From contig CM057228.1 in the NCBI GenBank assembly GCA_029891385.1, positions 68,525,523-68,589,522 on the forward strand: a stretch of DNA of 64,000 nucleotides, given 5' to 3'. Shown here piece by piece: positions 1 through 11,199 of the stretch. The notes beneath the pieces were generated by a model. That model did no database searches and was not told the origin of the DNA. It worked only from the letters and a program-made list of their open reading frames with translations. Made by a program: the position numbers and the translations under genes. The DNA is from Erythroxylum novogranatense (Eukaryota > Streptophyta > Magnoliopsida > Malpighiales > Erythroxylaceae). Every line of letters starts with the position of its first letter. Positions within the stretch are counted from its first letter, which is position 1.

Positions 1-1263
1 TAGTCATGAAAGAAGGTGAGTCAATTTCTCAATGCTTGACCGTTTTGCGAAATCATAAATGGATTAGGCAACCAGGAAAGCACATGACGGATAGCGAGAA
101 GGTGAAGAAGATTCTTCGTTCCTTTGCCGAAGGAATGGGATTCTCAAGTCACGCAATCATGGAGTCAAAGGACCTTAACCATCGGAATTCAACGCATTGG
201 TGGGATCACTCATCAACTATGAGATTATTCTCAAATCCGGAGGAGGTAGAGGTAAGCCTAAAAATCTATTGCTTTTAAAACTAACACTACTTTTGTTGAT
301 GAAAGTGATGAGGAATTAGATGAAGGCGAGGAAGATGAAGAAATCGCTATGTCGCTAGAAACTTAAGGAAGTTCAAGGACTTCTCAAAATCGAAGGAAAG
401 AATTAAATGGCGAAAAGCAGGTAGAAAGAAAGAGGTTTGGCGGAAAGAAAATCAAAAGGCTATGACGAAAAGAAGGGCAACGAAGAATGTTGGAGATGTG
501 GAAAACGGGGACATCTTGCTAGAGAATGCAAAAGCTCATCATCAACATCAAACTTTCCGAAAAATGACAAATACGACAAAGGTAAAAAGAAAACTAGCCT
601 GGTGGCAACTTGGAGTGATGAAGAGGATGCATATCAAAGCGATGATGAAAACAACCTGGCACTTATGGCAAAAAGTTCATCAAGTGATGATGAAAATGAG
701 GTACATTTCATTGATCAAGATCTTATAGATTCTTTTAACGCTTTACAAATTGATTTTGAAGAAGCTATTGAGATCAATAAAAATTTGAGAAAGAAAATAA
801 GAGAACTAGTTGTTGAAAATAATGCTTTACATGAGATGATTGATGATTTAGATTGTCCTAAGGAAGATCATTCTACATGCCTTGCTGAAAAAGAAAATCT
901 TACTAATGAACTTGGTAGACTTAGAAAGGAGTTTTCTTATGTGGTTGGAAAATTTCTTTGGTGGAAATGCAAAGTTTGAAGAGATGTTGTCTTTACAAAG
1001 ATATTCTATTTCTAAACATGGTTTGGGATATGATCCTTATAATAGAGATTGTTCTTTAATTTCCAAATTTACGAGGATGGAAAAGTTGCTCGATGTGCTA
1101 GATGCTTGAAAAATGGTCATATAGAAATTGCATGTAAAACTATTAGGAGATGTATCAAAGTTAAGAAAATTTGGGTGATTAAAGGTACAACACCACCTAA
1201 TGTGGTTTATATGACTAACCAAAATGGACCCAAGATGGCAGGTACCAATAAAAAGAAAAGATG
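1..1263 (+). pseudogene. Sirevirus-type Ty1/copia gag remnant
   Basis: Decayed capsid/nucleocapsid gene of a plant Ty1/copia element, spread over several frames. An N-terminal piece near 6-280 resembles the UBN2-type gag domain (motif SEKVKKILRS followed by an AKDLN-like motif). A CCHC zinc knuckle, CWRCGKRGHLAREC, lies at 488-529, followed by an acidic Ser/Asp/Glu-rich stretch and a Leu/Lys-rich probable coiled coil (about 700-940). A second, degenerate CCHC knuckle (CARCLKNGHIEIAC) lies at 1094-1135 in another frame. Two spaced knuckles with an acidic/coiled-coil spacer fit the long gag of Sireviruses (SIRE/Maximus lineage), as far as that family is known to me. The 5' end lies outside the window. 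Frameshifts and stops rule out a working product. Confidence 0.75.
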
Positions 1264-1350
1264 TTTCAGTTGCAGGTACAAGCAAGGAATGAAAATTCAC
1301 CAAGCACTTGGCACGTTGATAGTGGAAGTTCAAGGCATATAAGTGGAGAC
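1264..1350 (+). pseudogene. Aspartic protease stub of the Sirevirus-like element
   Basis: One frame reads through WHVDSGSSRHISGD. This is the active-site Asp-Ser-Gly of a copia protease, with the DSG codons at 1318-1326, in the context usual for this lineage. The frame fails directly afterwards, and no integrase, reverse transcriptase or RNase H follows before the polypurine tracts. Nearly all of pol has therefore been deleted from this copy. Confidence 0.75.
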
Positions 1351-1589
1351 AACAACAAAGTCGACTAATGAAGATTGATAAGTCGACTTACGGAGGTAAA
1401 CAAGTCGACTCATGTCTACACAGATTCTTATGCTATTTCAAGAGTGTGGTGCTTATTATGACTTTCTGATATTTGTATTCATTGTTGGATTGTTATGTAT
1501 TGACTATTGCCTTTATTTGTATTTGTTGTTTTGTTTGTTTATGGACTGCTTTGCGACTATTTTTCATTTTTCATATTGGTTTTTAATTA
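1351..1589 (+). other. Deletion scar and 3' untranslated region of the Sirevirus-like element
   Basis: No coding sequence is supported. Three AAGTCGACT-type motifs lie at about 1358, 1380 and 1402, like those in the LTR at 2141-2305. The rest is T-rich low-complexity sequence leading to the first polypurine tract. Confidence 0.5.
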
Positions 1590-1973
1590 TTTCAAAAAGG
1601 GGGAGTAATATTGGAAATTGATAATTGGTATCTTTTAGTCACCGTCATTTGATTAAGGGGGAGTGTGTTTGATTTGAGATTATTTGTGTTTGATGACTTG
1701 TTTCTCTATTTAATGTGATTGCGATATTTCATATTTGTTGGTTTGTATTAGTTGTTTTGATTATGACAAAAAGGGGGAGAAAAATAAGAAATTGATATTC
1801 TTTAGTCACTTGATTAAGGGGGAGTTTTTTTTTTTACAAAGTTATTACATTCAATGATTGAGGGGGAGACTTCTAACCAAAATGACAAGGTAAAAAAACC
1901 TTGATCAATGTTTCCTTGTTTTCATTTCTTAAACAATTTCTAAGTATTTTGTCATTATCAAAAAGGGGGAGAT
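1590..1973 (+). repeat. Six polypurine tracts upstream of a Sirevirus 3' LTR
   Basis: The core AAGGGGGAG (or close to it) occurs at about 1594-1605, 1655-1663, 1768-1780, 1816-1824, 1860-1868 and 1960-1972. The last one directly abuts the LTR start TGTTGG at 1974 and is the functional candidate for plus-strand priming. Multiple polypurine tracts before the 3' LTR are a recognised hallmark of Sireviruses. Confidence 0.8.
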
Positions 1974-3002
1974 TGTTGGATCAATGGTGGTTGACAAATT
2001 AATTCCACTTATGTTTTGATAATAATAAAATGTATAGAATTGGTTAAAAAATTGTTTCAGGTATTTTGGGATTGATATTCAATGAAAGAATTGTACAAAT
2101 CAAGATGGAAGTTTCCTATACAAGTAATATATGTCAACACAAGTCAACTAACAGAATACAAGTCGACTTATCGTGGACCATAAGTCGACTTACACATCAC
2201 AAGTCGACTTATAAAAGAGCGGAGATGCAAGTTTACGTAAAATGTTGTCACAAGTCGACTTATACAATTCGACAAGTCGACTTATACAACTCGACAAGTT
2301 GACTTATGGGTACAGCACATTAATTCGAACGGTCCAATTAGCCAAAAATGGTAGGGAGATTATCAAGGAACGGCTATAACAATCAAGCAACGGCTATATG
2401 GGTTCTCAACAGCTATATTTGTTCTTATATAAAGGGTGGATGATTGATGAAGAGTTAAGAGAAGTTCCTCAAGCCTACATACTCTTATCTTGCTCCAAAA
2501 TTGCTCATCATTGTTCTTACTTGGTTTACATTTGTATTGAGCACTTGTTCTTAGATCTTTATCCTATTTCTTTTACAAATTGAGTGACTAGTGGTAGGTC
2601 ACGTGTGAGGTAACAGGGAAATCAAGTGTTGTTGGTAGGATTTGTGCGGAAGACAAATCATCTGTAAAGGTTGCTTGAGTAGGAAATCAGCGGTATTAGT
2701 AAGATTGTGGGAAGACAAATCAAATTGTAAGGTAGCAGGCGAAAATCAAGCGATCTGTAAGAGTTCACATGAACTACAAAGTGTGCAATAAAGTGGTTGG
2801 CAAAATCCTAAGTGGGAGCTTAGGTAGAGGACGTAGGTCTTAGCACCGAACCTCTATAAAAACAAGTGTTTGATCTTCTTCCCTACACTTTTCAATTAAG
2901 TTTATCTAAATTGTTTTTGTGTGTTTTAACTTCTGATTTTCTTGTAGAAAATTACGAAAAGATTTTAAGATCTATTCAACCCCCCCTTCTAGATCGCTAA
3001 CA
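1974..3002 (+). mobile_element. 3' LTR of the Sirevirus-like copia element
   Basis: This 1029-bp LTR starts TGTTGG directly after the polypurine tract and ends CTAACA. Just before its end it has the C-rich stretch AACCCCCCCTTCTAG, commonly seen near the 3' end of this LTR type. A TATA-like TTATATAAAG lies near 2425. It carries a cluster of AAGTCGACTT palindromes. It is joined directly to an unrelated gypsy ORF at 3003. The 5' LTR lies outside the window, so the target-site duplication cannot be checked. Confidence 0.8.
2141..2305. repeat. Phased AAGTCGACTT palindrome cluster in the LTR
   Basis: Exact AAGTCGACTT occurs at 2160, 2182, 2201, 2252 and 2274, with one-base variants at 2141 and 2296. 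Spacings inside the two sub-clusters are 19-22 bp. The extended form TAAGTCGACTTA is a perfect 12-bp palindrome. The same decamer recurs at similar spacing in the leaders of the minus-strand array elements. Confidence 0.85.
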
Positions 3003-3645
3003 CACTTGAGCTCTGGTTCATCCTCAAAAAGTAGAACAAAATGTCAATCGACGGGGGACATCTGAAGTGATGGCACAACAAAGCCAGACCGTTCATAAGC
3101 CTCCAACCGTTCAGCAGAATCTGGCTCGGCATTAGCTGATAAGTGCAACATACCTCATCGATAACAGGGGCGTATGAAAGTTTCATACCACCAACCGAAA
3201 AAAAGCTCTCAGCCACAGCAAAATAGCCACCCCCACTGCTATGAATCCTTTCGCTCTGGCCGACCAGCCTAGGTCCCCAAGACGAAGGGATATTATTCTT
3301 AATAACCGACCGGTTCAGCTCCCTTTCGGTCATCGTCGAAGGTTCGCTCGGTGGTTTTTCAACAGGTTGCCCATCCTTCCGGGCACTTGCTCCGATTCCC
3401 TTATTTCCCCTTAACTCTGACGCCTCATTTCCGTCGGCTTCCAGTGCCTCCACCATTTCTGCCACTATCTCCAGTGGCCCAACAACCTGTAAAGCTCCTT
3501 CGGCAGCTAGTTCCTGATGGAGCTCCCTCAGAACCACACTTACTTCCCCACTAGGACTTGGGGATGCCGGTGGTGAAGGTTAGACAGGGGGCGACGGAGA
3601 AGGAGAGAAGGAGTTAGATTCATTCCTAGAGCTAGTTGATGGCAT
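3003..3645 (-). pseudogene. Gypsy-type antisense ORF (Transposase_28-like), 3'-truncated
   Basis: Reading leftward from the ATG at 3645, the frame has a Ser/Pro-rich start, a TAA stop at 3580-3582 (codon 22), then an open stretch with an acidic middle part and a conserved-looking block beginning SERIHSSGGGYFAVAESFF. That block matches my memory of the 'putative gypsy type transposon' domain (Pfam Transposase_28). The family occurs in plant gypsy elements, including as an antisense ORF near the 3' LTR of Tat/Grande-type elements. LTR-like sequence to the right, in plus orientation, fits this antisense placement. The ORF is cut at 3003 by the Sirevirus LTR. The premature stop and the truncation make it a pseudogene. 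Family assignment is by recognition only. Confidence 0.6.
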
Positions 3646-4021
3646 GGTTACTGAAAATCACACTTACAGGCGAGGAAAGGAAGAAGGACGTACCTAGTTT
3701 AGTGACGGGAGTTAGGGATTTGGACGACGGTGAAGAAGGGAATTCCAATGGCTACAAACAGGAAGATAAAGAGAGAGCAAAGATTGAAGAATTGAACACG
3801 CAGAAAGTGAAGAGATGTGTCAATCCCGAGTGTTTATAACAAGATACCAAGCGGGCGTACTAATGGAACTTGGACGCGTGGAAAAATCTGAGCCGTGCAA
3901 ATTAGGGCTATCAGTTACCCATAGCGGCGCAGCAATTGAAAGGACGTATATGGCAGCTGTACAACGGTTACAAAGATGTTTCGTTTTAAATTTCAAAAAC
4001 CTGTCAGAGGATACGTGCCAT
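3646..4021. other. Spacer between antisense ORF and probable gypsy LTR
   Basis: No coding region is supported. It would be the upstream region of the antisense ORF, or the 3' untranslated region of the gypsy element read on the plus strand. No clear polypurine tract could be fixed. Confidence 0.35.
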
Positions 4022-4680
4022 TAGTAATGATTAAATTCATTGGTTTGATTAGGCACCTATGCTCGATCGGTCAATCTCATGTTACGCTCAATCGGTCGAT
4101 CTTATGCCCACTTTCGATCAGTCGGTCCTATCTCTATCCTCGATAAGTCGGTCTTATCTCAAGCCATCATGCACGAAGCATCGATGCCGACCGATCGGGA
4201 CATTCAACCGACCGATCCTAGCACGAGCTGTCATGCACTAAGCATTGATGTCTGACCGATCGGGCCTATCACGAGCTATCCTATAGATGAGCTGCATGAT
4301 CCTTATGTACTCCTTCGACCCTTCACCTTGGTCAGACTCGAGGAGTAGGGGGCTTATGATTGGGTCGGTCGTGCTAGGCCCAAGCCCAGACTCAGAACGG
4401 CGCATGGGCTGATCAGCCCATCCTTTGAAGACTGACCTAATTTCTATAGGTAAACCATATAAATTCATTACCTCATCATGAAAAAGGTACGATTTCCAAG
4501 ATCCCTATTTTTCTCTATTCACCAGTCACCAAAGCTCTCACAAAAGACTGACTTGAGCGTCGGAGGGGCCTACCAGAAATCAACCCCCGGCGTGCCTTTA
4601 TTGTTTTGCAGGAATCTTCAAATCGGAATCAGCTAATCTCATGGATCCAAGCAGCAGCGCCCAGCCCCACCAAAATCCGA
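4022..4680 (+). mobile_element. Probable LTR of a Tat/Ogre-like gypsy element
   Basis: Edges are approximate. Contents read like a plant gypsy LTR in plus orientation: a repeat-rich left part, a TATA-like ACCATATAAATTC near 4455, and ACTTGAGCGTCGGAGGGGCC near 4551-4572, a motif common near the U5 end of plant gypsy LTRs. No matching partner LTR or primer binding site was found in the window. Confidence 0.45.
4060..4265. repeat. CGATCGGTC-type short repeats in the gypsy LTR
   Basis: Variants of YCGATCGGTCNNTCT recur at about 4062, 4088, 4113 and 4140 (roughly 25-27 bp apart). Inverted forms (CCGACCGATC) lie near 4192, 4207 and 4253. Two longer near-copies of ATGCACNAAGCATYGATG lie near 4170 and 4232. 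Confidence 0.65.
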
Positions 4681-5452
4681 CAGAACCAGACTTTTTAGCC
4701 TATTAGTTTTCAAATTAAGCTAAAGAACTTAGTCTCCTAAAACTTAGTGACTTTTTAGTTTGTATGTTTTTTGCTTAAATCAAGGAGTTAAAGAGACCTA
4801 TCTTTGACTTTATGATCTTATGGCCTGCAATTTTTTAAAGTTAAGTTAATGAGTAAAGGAAACTTATCAAGAACTTGAAAATTTTTTAGCTTGCAAGTTT
4901 TTAAGTTAAGCAAATATTTGCATAGTGCCTGAAAAAATAAAAGTCTTTGTTAATCGTTAAGTAATATATAATAATCCAAACACATATACCATTTATTTAT
5001 TAGTTGTATTATCTAAGATGTGTCATATTCGATATCATAAATCCTTTTTATGTCACACCATTACCTTAACAAACCAGTTTAAGCCTTGTTACTCTTTTAA
5101 ATATTTTTAACGTATTTCTTTTAACTTAAGAAAAAACTTAGTATGTATCTCATATTTAGATATCCAAAATTAGCAACTAAGTTTTGACGGGATATATTTT
5201 TTCAATTCAATTAATGTTGAATATGAATTTATAGCATGATATCACATCTTTGTCTTGATTTGACTATAAAAGACATAGAATTTTTAACGCATATATTGTT
5301 TAAATTAAATTGATTGTTGTAGTATGAATCATGTTAGTGAATGTGGCATCTTAATATACAACGTCGTGAGCATTTTAATATACAATTTCTCTTTTGTTTA
5401 ATAATGTCGTGAACAATTTACTTTACAATTTCTCTTTTGTTTATTAATATAT
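4681..5452. other. AT-rich sequence without recognised gene
   Basis: No ORF or RNA gene is supported. Repeated GACTTTTTAG / AACTTAG / AAGTTAAG words at 4690-4910 resemble a decayed MITE, but no terminal inverted repeat could be fixed. A local duplication of ACAATTTCTCTTTTGTTTA occurs near 5381 and 5426. Confidence 0.4.
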
Positions 5453-8400
5453 TATAGCACCCCACTCCCGCAGGATCCGAACCCGAGATCGTGGGTGATA
5501 TTCAAATTCGTACCCCGCAAGGGTGGTGTGCTAGTACACTGAAATAGTTGAAACTCAGTATAGAAATTTTTTTCAATACAATCAAACGCGCGGAAATCAG
5601 TAAACAATTTGAGCTCATTTTATTTCATAAACATTTTCAATCATAACAAGACAATCAACAAAACTTTTAATAGCCATTTGGGCCCTTTCACAAATACAAA
5701 TCACTTTATACATAATGTCTTTCCATTATAAAATAATGCAAATAAACATTGTATAAGACCTTTCGGAATACTTAATGTACAAAAATCGTGGAATATACAA
5801 TTAAATAAAAAAATAAAGAAATATAATGCAGACGCGAATTGATCCCGACCTCTATCCCTTGCTTGCATACTGAAGGTATACTCAAGTTTGCCGAACAGGA
5901 TATTCTTCTGATCCTGAAAAATATTTGCAAATTTTAGGTAAGTTTTGCGAACTCAGTGAGTGACCATCATCGATGGCTCACCTAGTCAAATAACACATAA
6001 TTCACATTCACATCATTTCACATTTCACATTCAATACAATTTAATCATTCATATTATGCATATGCAGTGCACATGAGACCTACTTTTCATTTGTTACTTT
6101 GTTGTGACCGAGTGCCTAAATTGTCTCATATCTATTGGATACCGGACTCGTTAATAATTGTCCCTTATCCGCTTGAGGGATACATGGCTTATTTTACATA
6201 ATGAGCCTTAGGCTCTTAATCACTTTTAGGCTTGAGGCTCTTTTTCACACGTTAAGTTTTAGGCTCTAATCGGTGACTACTCTAGTCACAACTGCTATTA
6301 TATTTCATGCATTCATGAAGTGAAATGCCTTAATCACATTTGCATATTCTCATTCACTCACATTCACATATCATCGGACCGTAGTCCAGCATTCAACATT
6401 AGAGTTAAGTATCACTTTTTCATTTATAGGCATGATCACATTTTCCTGCGAAACTAAGTTTGACATTTAACTACCAAATCATTTATCACATATTTTATCC
6501 AATTCACATATAAGGAGCACTTAAATATTTCATTCATGCATCACATTCATGGAACCTTCTGTCTGGAAACCAACACAATCAATCACATTCATAACATCAT
6601 CTAGTAGTCAATTAATATAAAATTCAAACAAAACAAAAAATTAAGTGAGACCATCTCGGTCTATTCAAAGTATGGTCCAGATTAGCATTTGCTTCCAAAT
6701 TCTAGAAACGCTTCAATGCGAAAGCTTAACCTGCACAACGTATTTATGCAAGACACATGTTGCACACACATTAATAACGGTACTCTTATAAGCATTTATT
6801 TATGCACAATTGCATAAATGGACTATGTACAATGCATGCTCAATGACAATCCCGATTACATTATCAAATCTCATAATTCGATCACTTACCATTTCTTTTC
6901 TTGCCTTCTTGCTTTTATTATCAATTTCCCATTCATTTAAACTAGATACACTCTACTCCTCTTCTTCGAATCATAACTTTACTCAGATGAGCCACACCAT
7001 CTCCCTTTTACACATGTCTTTGGAACTTTAATACCAAAAATTCACTCTTTAATGTAATTCTAGCATTAAAATACCAAACAATCATCCAAATTCTCATTTC
7101 AGTCCTATATCACTTCCAAAAGTTCAAACCTTTGAGTTAATCTTCTGTGATCATTCTGGTTAGTAAATGAAGTAATTTGGTAACACTTTCTACTAGAAAA
7201 GTGTTCCCTATTGTCTCAAGTTTTTAATGACACTACAATCATTAAATTGGGCTTAGTAATTTGAAAGTTACACTTCAAACATTTTCAGACTGCTCTCATT
7301 CTAAAACAATATACTATACACAGCTCCCATCTAGAAATTGAACATCTTAGAGGCTGAGTCAGAGTTCTACTTCTTCATAAAATTTGTAATTCTATATCTC
7401 TAGTTTATTCCACGTTAAAAATCATCTCAATTGGAACACTACAAATCCAGAAGCCATCAAAATACCGATATATGTTTAGTTAAATATCCAGTTCATACTC
7501 TTCCATCCGATACCCTTAATTTGATTCAATCAATCTTTTTCAATTAAGTATCTAAGGCTATAAACTTTTATGGTGAGGCAGAAAATGTGTTAGGAATCTA
7601 TTGGCCTATGAATCACTCCAATTGGAGGTCGGATGACAAAGTTATGACTGAAAGAATCAAACAAGGTTCTGTCCTCAATCATATTGAACCTTTTTCTTTT
7701 GGGGCAACTAGCATAACTTTCTCTATAGGTATCAGATCAAGGTCATTCTTAGATGGTTAGAAAGAGGACTTATAGGTCTATAACTTTCATGAAGACCTAG
7801 AAGACAAATTCAATTGTCTACAAGGTCAAAAATGGGATCAGACGATACAAAATTAACAGTGCACCAGACGATACGACGTTATCACTAGACGATACGTCAT
7901 CATCAGACAAAGCATCCTCACTAGACGATACATCATCACTAGACGATACGTCGTCACTAGATGATACGTCGTCACTAGATGATACATCCACACTAGACGA
8001 CACGTCCTCACTCCTGAGCATCTCCATTTATAAGGACTATAACTTTTGACTCCGATATTCAAAAATTTCATACTTTATATCATTGGAAAGCTAGAAAGAC
8101 AAGCTACAAATTTTGTGAAGACAACTTGTCAAATTAATCCTATATCAATACAGTTTAATCAAGGAAGTTCAGATCAAACTTTTGCCTCTCTTTATCTATT
8201 CTTTGTTGCATTCACAGCCAACTTCTCTGTGTGTCTTTCTTCACTAATTCAACACTTCAAGTTTTTATTTCTAGTTTTCCCACTCCATTTTCATTCAACT
8301 AATTCACCACAAATTGACGATACCCCTAGATATGAATTTTTACTCAAATTTTTGAAACATCAAAATCCAAATATCAGTTATTCATCTTCCTCACGTTCTG

Positions 8401-9693
8401 CATTTCACTATTCTCTGCATTTCAAACTATTTGTACATTCTCTATTTTTCCTTCTCAACTTTCATTTTAAACATTTTTTCTCATCTCCAGACATCATCAT
8501 ACAACTATTCTCCACTCTAATCTTATTTTTGTTCATCTTTAATAACTCTCAAAATATTCGCGTATATGCATATACATATATGCACAGTGAAAACAGAGTC
8601 CTCATTTCTGTTTTCTTTAAAAAGTTTCTACACCTAGTTATACTTGTTTTATAAGATCTTTCAACTTCAAAAATCATTTTAGCATCATCTCACAACATTT
8701 TTATTATCAAGTCTAAAAAATCAGAACATGTTGTATACTTTGGTTTTTCGCTCACGTTTTCAACACGTATACATTTTCATTTTATAACTTCAACGTATAA
8801 CTAACATGATGCACGCTTCATCTTATGTAATAATGAAAAACCATAAAAATGCTTACTTATCTAAAGCTCCAAAACCTTCGAGATCACGTAAACCATAGCT
8901 TTCCTATAATACTCGATCATCAATAGTCAAGAGTTGCAAGATTAGGTATTTCAATTATAGCGAAGAAGATAACAAAAAGAGATGGTGAGTGAAAAGTGAG
9001 AGAAAAATTTATTTGTGAGGATGAGAGATCTTTCTGAAAGAATAAAGCTTCCCAAGGATGAAGGAAAATCCCAGAGAAGATATTTTTAAGAAAGGAACAA
9101 ACAGTAGATGGATCTTTTAAGAGAACAAGTGCTTAAGAATTGGACACATGTCCATTTCTTTAAGACCTTGGCTAGTTCCTAACTAACTAGTTCTTATTGA
9201 ACTAGTTCCAAAACTTTCAACCTTTCATTACAATTATCTCCAATTTGTCTCTAATTTTCACCACCATGACTCCCAAATTTTTCTTCAATATCATTACACT
9301 CATTTCTATTTTTCATACATCAATTTACTTGCCAAGTGGAACTTTTCCTAGTCCAATAATAATTAAAATTCTCTAAAATTATTCCTATTACAATAATATC
9401 CCACAATTTTAGGCATTATTTCAATAATTTACCAAAATTCAAAAATTATCAGTTATACTTACCAATTAAATTTCCAATACAATAGATTCACCATTCTCAA
9501 CAATATCACATTACAATTTAATTATACCCGAAATGTCAATTAGGGCATGTATAGTCATTTTCATATGCAACGATTCAATATTCATGTGCATGAGCATATC
9601 ACAAAATGCATGAGCATGAAACACATTTCCAATCTCTCGGTGAATCTCTCACATTTACAATTTTAACCTTAACATGGGTAACAGGATGTCACA
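5453..9693 (+). mobile_element. Probable 4.2-kb solo LTR
   Basis: It begins TATAGCACCCCACTCCCGCA and ends GGATGTCACA, with both ends resembling the TGTARCAYCC...GGRTGYTACA type of plant gypsy LTRs (first base pair decayed from TG). It is flanked by TATAT at 5448-5452 and at 9694-9698, a possible 5-bp target-site duplication, although this is AT-rich. No internal domain is present, hence a solo LTR. A diverged inverted relative lies at 11798-14236. Shared landmarks include the block around TTTTGCGAACTCA (5948 here) and the 'ggctct... cagtcacaactgc' block (6230-6300 here). The orientation given is the orientation of the text and is not proven. Confidence 0.55.
7862..8012. repeat. 18-bp minisatellite
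   Basis: About seven to eight imperfect 18-bp units of the type TCACTAGACGATACGTCG. In one minus-strand frame this translates as repeated SSSDDV. The array lies inside the long LTR and is not apparent in its inverted relative. It is probably a local expansion, not coding. Confidence 0.8.
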
Positions 9694-9893
9694 TATATAA
9701 TGAAAGCTATGTGCAATGTCATTGTTATTTGAAAATTTCATTTATTATATTTAGAATAACATTTTATGAAATTATATGCTATATGCATCAACTTTCAAAT
9801 TTTCAATTAAAACAAGTTTGTGTCTTTATTGAACTGAAACAATAAAGAATTATAAAGAATTTTTGTAAATGGTAAAAATTATTTGTTCTTATA

Positions 9894-10760
9894 TTAGGTT
9901 GATTCCATCTGGACCGTATTCTAGAAATGGGACTTTTGAATTTAAGGAGAGGATTAATTCTAAGGGTTATATATGGAAGAATATCTCTCAGGTCATAAAG
10001 ATATTTTACTTTTAGGAGTTTAAGGTACAATATAATTGATTTTTTCTTTTTAATTGATTTGTATACACTAATTAGATAAATATTATTACATTATAAGTTA
10101 TCAAAATTTTTATTTCATTTCAGAAAGATTTTTTTTGGGATTCTGGAATCGACATGGTTATACATAAATTATGGGAGAGGCGAGCTTGTACATGTTATCA
10201 TGACTTTATTGGTGCGATGCATAAGGCTGGTGTACGGTTACCTTATATTTCAGAGAAAATATGGACTCGTTGGCAGGAATATTGGACATCACCTAAGGCA
10301 ATGTCCATCTCAGGGCATAACCCGAGCAACAGACGTGGAGGCCTAGGGGGAGACAGCCTTCCCGTACATACAGGAGGATCAATTACCCACCATGAACATG
10401 CAGAGAGACTTGTAAGTATCTAAACTTTACACTTATATTCTAATTGTTTTACTTTGCTGTATTTCAATTTATATTGACGTGTAAATGTTGAAATGAAAAT
10501 ATGTGTATTATGGATAATAATCATGGTATAAATGTATGGTGTCATATATGGTTGTGTTGAGTTATTTTCTTTATTCAACAGGGGGTAAATTTCATAAAAA
10601 TAGGGAAGACTCTCGAAGAAGCACGACGGTGTGACATTCGTCAATAATCGATGTAGAGAATTGCCTCTTAATAAGACTAAATACAAGGAAGCATTCAACG
10701 ACAGTCTCAGCACTATTAAGATGTTAATGAGAGTCAGACATATCTTGATGCAGTGAGTGG
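9894..10760 (+). pseudogene. CACTA (En/Spm) transposon gene, Transposase_24-like
   Basis: Three exon-like pieces can be read. Piece 1 (about 9894-10024) ends in-frame at EFK before a GT donor and holds a TAG at 10013-10015. Piece 2 (10124-10411) follows a CAG acceptor and reads KDFFWDSGID, then WERRACTCYHDF, ISEKIWTRWQEYWTSP and HTGGSITHHEHAERL, ending at a GTAAGT donor. Piece 3 starts about 10582 after TTCAACAG; its best frame includes HDGVTFVNNR. The WQEYW...HTGGSI signature is that of the plant Ptta/En/Spm protein family (Pfam Transposase_24) carried by CACTA elements. The stop and a frame change in piece 3 mark it as a decayed copy. Exon limits are inferred from splice sites by eye. Confidence 0.7.
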
Positions 10761-11199
10761 TAAGGGACCGTCATAGAAGGATCTTCGGGTTAGGTTCATT
10801 TGTGAATACATGTTATTCGCAATCCTCCACGTCTAGCACAACAGCATCAAGTAGACAGCTGATAATGGAACAATGCCATCAGTTTGAGAGCACAGTGTAG
10901 ACATTGACAAGTTAGTTGCAATAAACAATGGAGTACATGGCTAAGTTCCAAAATAAAATGGAGCAGTTGAAGTGGAGGGTTAGCACTTAAGACCATCCGT
11001 AGTCACCAAGACAATAGGATTGTTATAGTCATTTGGTTGAATTACCAAAGACTTATTATGTGCAATTTAATGTTTTTATTATCATTGAAGAATTTAAACT
11101 TTATATGATTAATTAACTTTTTATTTAAACAAATTAAATATATAAACAAATCAAAAAATTATGCACAAATAATTCATAACTATTGAAATTATGCATTAA
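10761..11199 (+). other. Downstream part of the CACTA element
   Basis: Up to about 11000, fragments of a Ser/Gln-rich and then helical tail can be read (for example GLGSFVNTCYSQSS and MEYMAKFQNKMEQL), probably the degraded C-terminus of the same gene. After that the sequence is AT-rich and non-coding. Confidence 0.4.

Noticed and set aside
1974..3002. Possibility that this is a solo LTR
   Set aside because: A polypurine tract series and gag/protease remnants of the matching lineage lie directly upstream, so it is a 3' LTR of a deleted element.
7818..8027. Minus-strand Ser/Asp repeat ORF (SSSDDV)n
   Set aside because: Best explained as translation of an 18-bp minisatellite within a non-coding LTR.
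8046..8654. A 202-codon plus-strand ORF rich in Phe, Leu and Ser
   Set aside because: It arises from pyrimidine-rich sequence inside the long solo LTR, with no domain or membrane-protein pattern beyond composition.
9803..10030. Minus-strand 75-codon ORF overlapping the CACTA exon
   Set aside because: It is antisense to a recognisable Transposase_24-type exon and has no features of its own.
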